Source: Nematostella vectensis (lineage: Eukaryota > Cnidaria > Anthozoa > Actiniaria > Edwardsiidae). Taken from it: a DNA stretch of 64,000 nucleotides. The translations under genes were made by a program, and so were the position numbers. The stretch is taken from positions 17,956,471 through 18,020,470 of the forward strand of contig NC_064037.1 in NCBI RefSeq assembly GCF_932526225.1, written 5' to 3'. Numbering within the stretch: the first letter of the stretch is position 1; each line of letters begins with the position of its first letter. The notes beneath the pieces were generated by a model. It saw nothing but the letters and a program-made list of their open reading frames with translations. It was not told where the DNA came from and made no database searches. Positions 58,601 to 64,000 of this stretch are shown in pieces.

Positions 58601-61187
58601 TTCTTATACGCAGATGTTTACTGTGATATAGTCTGATTTACACCAGTTTTTGAAAAGCGACAATGTGTTTCCTTGGTGAGCTGAGGGCAATTGAATAGAA
58701 CGGTAAATTAGCAACATTAGAAAACTTAATAATACATTGCCACCATTTGAGGGGAAATGATGATTTTAGCATTAATAACACTGGAGAGGTTAATGATAAA
58801 ATCTTTTCAGTACTTGATTACTGTTGTACATTTAGGCCACCAACAACCACAACATATGCTGCAACAACAGAGGCTACGCCCACCGTAGCGGCCCAGTATG
58901 GCACCCAGTACACACCACAACAGTACCAGCAGTACCAACAGTACATGGCCGCCTGGCAAGGGTATGCTCAGCAGCAACAGCAGCCATATTATCAGCAGTA
59001 CCAGCAACAATATGCCGCACCTGTTGCATACGGCCAGGACTACCAGCAGCAGCATGTTGTACAGGTGGGTACTAAACCTATTGTACAACCATCATGTTGA
59101 CTTTACCAGGAAGACATTTTGTACCACCATTATGTTGACTTTACCAGGAAGACCTATTGTACCACCATCATGTTGACTTTACCAGGAAGACCTATTGTAC
59201 CACCATCATGTTGACTTTACCAGGAAGACCTATTGTACCATCATCATGTTGACTTTACCAGAAAGACCTATTGTACCATCATCATGTTGACTTTACCAGG
59301 AATACATTTTGTACCACCATCATGTTGACTTTACCAGGAAGACATTTTGTACCATCATCATGTTGACTTTACCAGGAAGACATTTTGTACCATCATCATG
59401 TTGACTCTACCGGAAGACCTATTGTACCACCATCATGTTGACTTTACCAGGAAGACCTATTGTACCACCATCATGTTGACTTTACCAGGAAGACCTATTG
59501 TACCATCATCATGTTGACTTTACCAGAAAGACCTTTTGTACAACCATCATGTTGACTTTACCAGGAAGACCTTTTGTACCATCATCATGTTGACCACTAA
59601 GAGTATTTATAAGAGGATCAGCATTTATTATTAACATGAAAGAGTAATACCACATTCACACCATCACTTAAGCCAGTTTAAAGGTGGTTTAATTAAACTG
59701 ATTTAAATCCCAATCTCCCAAGAGTGGAAAGAACCAAGAACAAAACCGAATAGGCTTTGCTGTACAGTTACTAAGTGATCATTTAGCTAGTAAGAATTCA
59801 ATACAATAAGAAACTTGGCAAGTTTTCAGGCACCTTGTTTAAACTAAACATGGTTTTGGACTTTGATTTGGTTCCAAATTGAAAAAAAAATTATTGTGCA
59901 TTGATTTTCACTACTCCACGCTTGAACTAAACATGGTTTTGGTTTGAATACAGCATAAGACTTAATTGTTATATGTTATTTTGCCTGACAGTCATGTAAT
60001 CTAGTTTAGTTATATTTATTTATATATATGTTAGAAGGGAGTCCTATTTTTTAAGCCTATGGCTTTGCTGGACTTCCTTGCCTACTAAATTTTTATGAAT
60101 TGTAATACTATAAAAAAAATCCTGGCAAAAAAATAAACTGTGTGTGTGTGAACTAAATGTGGTTCCAAATTGAAAAAAATATACATTGTGCATTGATTTT
60201 CATTACCCCACGCTTGAATTTTACTTTGTTCTTTCCTCCCTAAACTTGGCTACACCCAAAATACTAAGACATACAGAGCTGCTATTTCCATCAGCTACAC
60301 CCCAAAATACTAAGACATACAGAGCTGCTATTTCCATCAGCTATTTCAATGTTGTTCATAGTGTGCCAGGCTTGAGGTTTCCCTTTTGTTTGTAGGGCTA
60401 TGAAACAGACCAGCAAGGAATGACTGTGGACAACACAGCTGAAGGCAAGTGAGGGGGCAGCAAAGCCATCAAAAGCTAAAATTTCACCATCTATCATCAG
60501 TACTAGTCATCTATCTTAGTAGATATCAGCTATTATCAGTACTAGTCATCTATCTTAGTAGATATCAGCTATTATCAGTACTAGTCATCTATCTGAGTAG
60601 ATATCAGCTATCAACAGTACTAGTCATCTATCTGAGTAGATATCAGCTATTATCAGTACTAGTCATCTATCTGAGTAGATATCAGCTATTATCAGTACTA
60701 GTCATCTATCTGAGTAGATATCAGCTATTATCAGTACTAGTCATCTATCTGAGTAGATATCAGCTATTATCAGTACTAGTCACCTATCTAAGTAGATATC
60801 AGCTATTATGAGTACTAGTCATTATCTGAGTAGATATCAGCTGCCATACTGAAAATCTGACAAAGTCGATATTGTGTAATAGTAACTCAACAAAAAAAAT
60901 GATATAGACAAGTGGTACTTTTTAAATACAATGCTTTTAAAGGGCTTATACAATCATGTTTTAAGTGCAGTATTTTAACCCTTTCTGCAGCATATTTACA
61001 AATTGACCCAGCAGACCTTTTTTACCATGCACTCAGTACGCACATGATCATGGCGCCTTCTCACGTTGCTTGATCACAAATTGCTTAATAATAATAATAA
61101 TAATAATACATATTAATTTTCAATTCAGATCCCGATGAGCCGCTAGATATCGCAGAGGAAAATAAAAGGCTGATTGAGCGTGAATCA
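49675..61187 (+). CDS. TRNAU1AP (SECp43), tRNA-Sec-associated RRM protein; 3' end outside window
   Basis: Eleven coding exons join in frame to 291 codons, and the final exon(s) lie beyond 64000. RRM1 spans about residues 3-88, with RNP2 LWMGDL (4-9) and RNP1 AGYCFVDF (44-51). RRM2 spans about 98-178, with RNP2 IFVGDL (100-105) and RNP1 RGYGFVRF (139-146). Residues 180-255 form a Gln/Tyr-rich low-complexity tail (QYQQYQQYM). The sequence after it ([20 protein letters not shown]) begins the acidic C-terminal region of the family. SECp43 binds selenocysteyl-tRNA and supports tRNA-Sec modification and selenoprotein synthesis. Its length fits the human protein, which I recall as 287 residues, with a short last exon still to come. 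Every intron is GT-AG except intron 10 (GC-AG). The start ATG is the only one giving RNP2 at the N-terminus. Confidence 0.93.
50106..50203 (+). CDS. TRNAU1AP exon 2
   Basis: Acceptor CCCCCTCAG, donor ACAGG|GTAGGT, ends phase 2. It encodes [20 protein letters not shown] then [13 protein letters not shown] of RRM1. Confidence 0.93.
50564..51548. repeat. 21-bp minisatellite in intron 2, about 47 copies
   Basis: Units are GATGAATAATAATATCTCTCA and GATGACTAATAATATCTCTCA (21 bp). A 381-bp block is duplicated: the marker ATGAATAATAATTTCTCTCA occurs at 50732 and 51113. The array ends about 45 bp before the exon 3 acceptor. Open frames on both strands (NNISQM, HLRDII repeats) are artefacts of the 21-bp period. 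Confidence 0.95.
51592..51691 (+). CDS. TRNAU1AP exon 3
   Basis: Acceptor ATTATTTTCAG, donor CCCT|GTGAGT, phase 0 end. It encodes [20 protein letters not shown] then [13 protein letters not shown], including RNP1 of RRM1. Confidence 0.95.
51770..51828 (+). CDS. TRNAU1AP exon 4
   Basis: Acceptor GATATTTTCAG, donor CATCA|GTGAGT, ends phase 2. It encodes [19 protein letters not shown], the end of RRM1 and the linker. Confidence 0.94.
52062..52125 (+). CDS. TRNAU1AP exon 5
   Basis: Acceptor TCTTATTTCAG, donor CTCCAG|GTGAGA. It encodes [20 protein letters not shown] then Q, starting RRM2. The last 20 or so bases and the donor are tandemly copied downstream. Confidence 0.94.
52106..52312 (+). repeat. 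29/19-bp minisatellite of the exon 5 end and 5' splice site, 8 donors
   Basis: Units GAGAGTCAATGATCACATGC then TCCAGGT (29 bp), with two shortened 19-bp units, copy the exon's GTCAATGATCACATGCTCCAG plus GTGAGA. Donor GTs lie at 52126, 52145, 52174, 52203, 52222, 52251, 52280 and 52309. Seven keep CCAG|GTGAG and the last is CCAG|GTAAAA. Using 52174 would add 48 nt in frame with no stop (16 residues ending VNDHMLQ). Longer versions meet TGA. Confidence 0.92.
52313..52602 (+). other. Unique intron 5 sequence
   Basis: AT-rich intron DNA between the splice-site array and the hAT element. Nothing is recognised in it. Confidence 0.5.
53401..55198 (+). pseudogene. hAT transposase remnant (TTF-type zinc finger, DUF4371, hAT dimerisation domain)
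   Basis: Recognisable blocks in order are: a TTF-type zinc finger with CHTC at 53473-53484 and HESSDSH at about 53593-53613, plus [11 protein letters not shown] between them; [20 protein letters not shown] (53743 on), the DUF4371 hallmark; FGAA and [16 protein letters not shown], then [20 protein letters not shown] (54292 on); the C-terminal dimerisation motif [20 protein letters not shown] (54625 on); and the authentic end [13 protein letters not shown] with TGA at 55196-55198. Blocks lie in different frames with several stops. The DGAxNMSG-type core expected between DUF4371 and FGAA is not visible, implying an internal deletion. It is related to ZMYM1-like proteins and clearly non-functional. 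Confidence 0.82.
54734..55178. repeat. 56-bp tandem array within the transposase 3' end, 8 copies
   Basis: Units start at 54734 and repeat every 56 bp to 55126: CCATAAGCCGTACACCGATG, TCACCAGGAGTGAGGAAATA, then GCGAAGAACTTTGTTG. The unit contains the codons for EEIAKNF, and the true C-terminus follows the last copy. So the array grew inside the transposase gene near its stop codon. 56 is not a multiple of three, so each copy shifts the frame. Confidence 0.95.
55531..55573 (+). CDS. TRNAU1AP exon 6
   Basis: Acceptor CAACTTTTACAG, donor CAAAG|GTTGGT, ends phase 1. It encodes [14 protein letters not shown] of RRM2 helix 1. Confidence 0.93.
55605..55806. repeat. ~65-bp tandem repeat in intron 6, three copies
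   Basis: Copies share GTGTTTGTTTTGCACTCAAA, then CACATTCTAATTGTTATCCT, then ATGTAATGTTATAT. The array starts about 30 bp after the exon 6 donor. Confidence 0.9.
56001..56028 (+). CDS. TRNAU1AP exon 7 (28-nt microexon)
   Basis: Acceptor TTTTTTCCTACAG, donor TCAAG|GTAATT. It completes Val then encodes VLDASGNS and part of Arg, the RRM2 loop before RNP1. Confidence 0.92.
56291..56410 (+). CDS. TRNAU1AP exon 8
   Basis: Acceptor TCTGTTTTAATAG, donor AAAAG|GTAACA, ends phase 2. It encodes [20 protein letters not shown] then [19 protein letters not shown], including RNP1 and the end of RRM2. Confidence 0.95.
56411..57939 (+). other. Intron 8, first part
   Basis: Unique intron sequence with a T(18)G(9) tract near 56430-56456 and a C(14) run at 57187-57200. 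No exon or RNA gene is recognised; the small open frames at 56737-57019 and 57537-57719 are unsupported. Confidence 0.5.
57940..58623. mobile_element. 684-bp MITE-like element in intron 8
   Basis: The left end CAGTAAACACCCGGGTATAA followed by GAACCTA is matched, inverted, at the right end by TAGGTTC then TTATACGCAGATGTTTACTG. The termini are about 27 bp with a few mismatches. CAGTAAAC-type ends recall pogo/Tigger elements, but no clear TA duplication survives and there is no transposase. It carries an internal tandem of about 50 bp, three copies, at 58070-58225 (AACACAAAATAAAAGCCCAT then GTTGTATTTAACT). Confidence 0.65.
58836..59064 (+). CDS. TRNAU1AP exon 9 (Gln/Tyr-rich)
   Basis: Acceptor TGTTGTACATTTAG, donor GTACAG|GTGGGT, ends phase 0. 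It encodes [20 protein letters not shown] and a [15 protein letters not shown]-type Q/Y-rich tail. The nearby CTTTTCAG at 58803-58810 is rejected as acceptor because it gives an immediate TGA. Confidence 0.92.
59077..59595. repeat. 38-bp minisatellite in intron 9, about 13.5 copies
   Basis: Units read CCTATTGTACCACCATCATG then TTGACTTTACCAGGAAGA. The array begins only 12 bp after the exon 9 donor. Its CATCATGTTG resembles the exon's CAGCATGTTG. Variants are CATTTTG for CCTATTG and ATCATC for CCATC. Confidence 0.95.
59596..60395 (+). other. Remainder of intron 9
   Basis: It contains two diverged copies of a segment with GGTTCCAAATTGAAAAAA and TTGTGCATTGATTTTCA (about 59870-59926 and 60158-60218). 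It also has a perfect two-copy tandem of about 49 bp at 60249-60346 (AAAATACTAAGACATACAGA). No gene is seen. Confidence 0.7.
60396..60444 (+). CDS. TRNAU1AP exon 10
   Basis: Acceptor CTTTTGTTTGTAG. It encodes [16 protein letters not shown] plus the first base of Asp. The donor is GC (GAAG|GCAAGT). The alternative GT at 60449 would shift the frame into TGA in exon 11. Confidence 0.88.
60445..60450 (+). promoter_or_regulatory. GC-type 5' splice site of intron 10
   Basis: AAG|GCAAGT is the strong consensus of GC-AG introns, with full complementarity to U1 outside position +2. Only this donor keeps the frame into [12 protein letters not shown]. The overlapping GTGAGG four bases downstream is a competing GT donor that would truncate the protein. 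Confidence 0.85.
60492..60843. repeat. 39-bp minisatellite in intron 10, 9 copies
   Basis: Units read ATTATCAGTACTAGTCATCT then ATCTGAGTAGATATCAGCT. The array starts about 47 bp after the GC donor. The 39-bp period keeps one frame open ([11 protein letters not shown]), which is an artefact. Confidence 0.95.
61129..61187 (+). CDS. TRNAU1AP exon 11 (last seen)
   Basis: Acceptor TTTTCAATTCAG, donor GAATCA|GTGAGT. It encodes (D)[19 protein letters not shown], ending phase 0. The next exon lies beyond position 64000. Confidence 0.85.
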
Positions 61188-61200
61188 GTGAGTACTGCCT

Positions 61201-61950
61201 TACACCCTACATTTCCACAGCGTGGCATAACACATCCCACCCTTCCGTCACGTGATATACCACACCCTACCCTACCGTCACGTGATTTACTACACCCTAC
61301 CCTTCCGTCACGTGATATACCACACCCTACCCTTCACTCATGTGATTTACTACACCCTACCCTTTCGTCACATGATATACCACACCCTACCCTTCTGTCA
61401 AGTGATATACCACACCCTACCCTTCCGTCACGTGATATACCACACCCTACCCTTCACTCATGTGATTTACTACACCCTACCCTTTCGTCACATGATATAC
61501 CACACCCTACCCTCCTGTCAAGTGATATACCACACCCTACCCTTCCGTCACGTGATATACCACACCCTACCCTTCACTCATGTGATTTACTACACCCTAC
61601 CCTTTCGTCACATGATATACCACACCCTACCCTTCAGTCATGTGATTTACTACACCCTACCCTTTCGTCACATGATATACCACACCCTACCCTTCAGTCA
61701 TGTGATTTACTACACCCTACCCTTCCATCACGTGATATACCACACCCTACCCTTCTGTCAAGTGATATACCACACCCTACCCTTCCGTCACGTGATATAC
61801 AACACCCTACCCTTCCATCACGTGATATACAACACCCTACCCTTCCATCACGTGATATACAACACCCTACCCTTCAGTCACGTGATATACAACACCCTAC
61901 CCTTCAGTCACGTGATATACCACACCCTACCCTTCCGTCACGTGACATAA
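61201..61950. repeat. 30-bp minisatellite in intron 11, 25 copies, with 120-bp higher order
   Basis: Units are CACACCCTACCCTTCCGTCA then CGTGATATAC. A four-unit (120-bp) block repeats from about 61321. The variable positions make CACGTG, CACATG, CATGTG or CAAGTG. The array starts about 14 bp after the exon 11 donor. The 261-codon open frame through it is intronic. Confidence 0.95.
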
Positions 61951-62032
61951 CACGTGTTGGTGATTCTTTATAACGGACAGCATTTGTGTTAGTTGTCTGC
62001 TGTACAAAGACTCCCGCTCGACAAAGGGACGC
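61951..62032. other. Spacer between two intron 11 arrays
   Basis: About 80 bp of unique sequence with nothing recognised. Confidence 0.6.
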
Positions 62033-64000
62033 CCCTGCATCACGTGAACTCACCGCCTCTCCCTTGAGATCGTACTTTCCCTGCATCACGTGAACTCACC
62101 GCCTCTCCCTTGAGATCGTACTTTCCCTGCATCACGTCAACTCACCGCCTCCCTTGAGATCGTACTTTCCTTGCATCACGTGAACTCACCGCCTCTCCCT
62201 TGAGATCGTACTTTCCCTGCATCACGTCAACTCACCGCCTCTCCCTTGAGATCGTACTTTCCTTGCATCACGTCAACTCACCGCCTCTCCCTTGAGATCG
62301 TACTTTCCCTGCATCACGTCAACTCACCGCCTCTCCCTTGAGATCGTACTTTCCCTGCATCACGTCAACTCACCGCCTCCCTTGAGATCGTACTTTCCCT
62401 GCATCACGTGAACTCACCGCCTCTCCCTTGAGATCGTACTTTCCCTGCATCACGTCAACTCACCGCCTCTCCCTTGAGATCGTACTTTCCCTGCATCACG
62501 TGAACTCACCGCCTCTCCCTTGAGATCGTACTTTCCCTGCATCACGTGAACTCACCGCCTCTCCCTTGAGATCGTACTGTCCTTTCATCACGTCAACTCA
62601 CCGCCTCTCCCTTGAGATCGTACTGTCCTTTCATCACGTGAACTCACCGCCTCCCTTTAGATCGTACTTTCCCTGCATCACGTCAACTCACCGCCTCTCC
62701 CTTGAGATCGTACTTTCCCTGCATCACGTGAACTCACCGCCTCTCCCTTGATATCGTACTTTCCCTGCATCACGTCAACTCACCGCCTCTCCCTTGAGAT
62801 CGTACTTTCCCTGCATCACGTGAACCCACCGCCTCTCCCTTGAGATCGTACTTTCCCTGCATCACGTCAACTCACCGCCTCTCCCTTAAGATCGTACTTT
62901 CCTTGCATCACGTCAACTCACCGCCTCTCCCTTAAGATCGTACTTTACTTGCATCACGTGAACTCACCGCCTCTCCCTTGAGATCGTACTTTCCCTGCAT
63001 CACGTGAACTCACCGCCTCCTTTGAGATCGTACTTTCCCTGCATCACGTGAACTCACCGCCTCTCCCTTAAGATCGTACTTTCCCTGCATCACGTGAACT
63101 CACCGCCTCCCCCTTGAGATCGTACTTTCCTTGCATCACGTGAACTCACCGCCTCTCCCTTGAGATCGTACTTTCCCTGCATCACGTGAACTCACCGCCT
63201 CCCCCTTGAGATCGTACTTTCCTTGCATCACGTGAACTCACCGCCTCTCCCTTGAGATCGTACTTTCCCTGCATCACGTGAACTCACCGCCTCCTTTGAG
63301 ATCGTACTTTCCCTGCATCACGTCAACTCACCGCCTCCCTTGAGATCGTACTTTCCCTGCATCACGTGAACTCACCGCCTCCCTTGAGATCGTACTTTCC
63401 TTGCATCACGTGAACTCACCGCCTCCCTTGAGATCGTACTTTCCCTGCATCACGTCAACTCACCGCCTCTCCCTTGAGATCGTACTTTCCCTGCATCACG
63501 TCAACTCACCGCCTCTCCCTTGAGATCGTACTTTCCCTGCATCACGTGAACTCACCGCCTCTCCCTTGAGATCGTACTTTCCCTGCATCACGTGAACTCA
63601 CCGCCTCTCCCTTGAGATCGTACTGTCCTTTCATCACGTCAACTCACCGCCTCTCCCTTGAGATCGTACTGTCCTTTCATCACGTGAACTCACCGCCTCC
63701 CTTTAGATCGTACTTTCCCTGCATCACGTCAACTCACCGCCTCTCCGTTGAGATCGTACTTTCCCTGCATCACGTGAACTCACCGCCTCTCCCTTGATAT
63801 CGTACTTTCCCTGCATCACGTCAACTCACCGCCTCTCCCTTGAGATCGTACTTTCCCTGCATCACGTGAACCCACCGCCTATCCCTTGAGATCGTACTTT
63901 CCCTGCATCACGTCAACTCACCGCCTCTCCCTTAAGATCGTACTTTCCTTGCATCACGTCAACTCACCGCCTCTCCCTTAAGATCGTACTTTACTTGCAT
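62033..64000. repeat. 46-bp minisatellite in intron 11, about 43 copies, runs off the window
   Basis: Units read CCCTGCATCACGTGAACTCA, CCGCCTCTCCCTTGAGATCG, then TACTTT, with 43-44-bp short forms. CACGTG alternates with CACGTC. A higher-order block of 1,046 bp is visible: 62566 onward matches 63612 onward, including CTGTCCTTTCATCACG landmarks. The array continues past 64000. Confidence 0.96.

Noticed and set aside
58803-58810. CTTTTCAG as acceptor of TRNAU1AP exon 9
   Set aside because: Joining here gives an immediate in-frame TGA; the acceptor at 58835 continues as [13 protein letters not shown].
60449-60454. GT donor for TRNAU1AP exon 10
   Set aside because: It shifts the reading frame so that exon 11 starts Lys-Ser-Arg-stop; the GC donor four bases upstream keeps the family's acidic C-terminal sequence.
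61188-61973. 261-codon open frame in intron 11 (HPTLPSRDIP repeats)
   Set aside because: It begins at the exon 11 donor GTGAGT and consists of a 30-bp repeat with a period divisible by three; no family similarity.
1-64000. CRISPR-like appearance of regular repeats
   Set aside because: The arrays are contiguous tandem units without unique spacers, and the genes are spliced animal genes.

Overview
The window is metazoan nuclear DNA. It has spliced genes with GT-AG introns (one GC-AG), animal-type proteins (a TIR-domain receptor, TRNAU1AP/SECp43 and probably one DNAJC13/RME-8 exon), and hAT and LINE remnants. A cnidarian such as a sea anemone or coral fits the receptor architecture and intron style, but that is inference; nothing here fixes the species. 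All recognised genes are on the + strand.

Tandem repeats dominate: about 70 % of the 64 kb lies in some 18 distinct minisatellite or satellite-like arrays. Layout: 1-2374, a 49-bp array. 2375-6414, low-copy DNA with small repeats. 6415-6594, one DNAJC13-like exon running straight into a 20-kb array of an 18-bp unit (6482-26636). 26637-28337, a 44-bp array. 29475-48268, a single-pass receptor with a cytoplasmic TIR domain. 48891-49516, two MITE-like elements. 49675 to beyond the window end, TRNAU1AP: eleven coding exons giving 291 codons, last exon(s) outside. Its introns hold a TIR-flanked degenerate hAT element, another MITE-like element and seven arrays, the last running off the window at 64000.

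The most unusual feature is in the receptor. The TIR exon is split by a 14.4-kb array (31069-45481) built from its own coding sequence: a 39-nt segment encoding the BB-loop region, reading DTGVPYYENMANS, amplified several hundred times as 21- and 39-nt frame-preserving units. Box 1 lies immediately before it and box 2 immediately after, each displaced by a small frameshift, so the TIR domain looks broken unless the sequence or assembly is wrong.

The pattern recurs. The array in TRNAU1AP intron 5 is a tandem copy of the end of exon 5 with its 5' splice site. The 32-bp array after the next TIR exon is a copy of that exon end with its donor. The 53-bp array after the TIR box-2 exon carries the donor core GTAAGGAA. 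The 20-kb array starts inside the DNAJC13-like exon. The 56-bp array in the hAT element duplicates the end of its transposase gene. Exon ends and 5' splice sites thus appear to be preferred seeds for tandem amplification at this locus.
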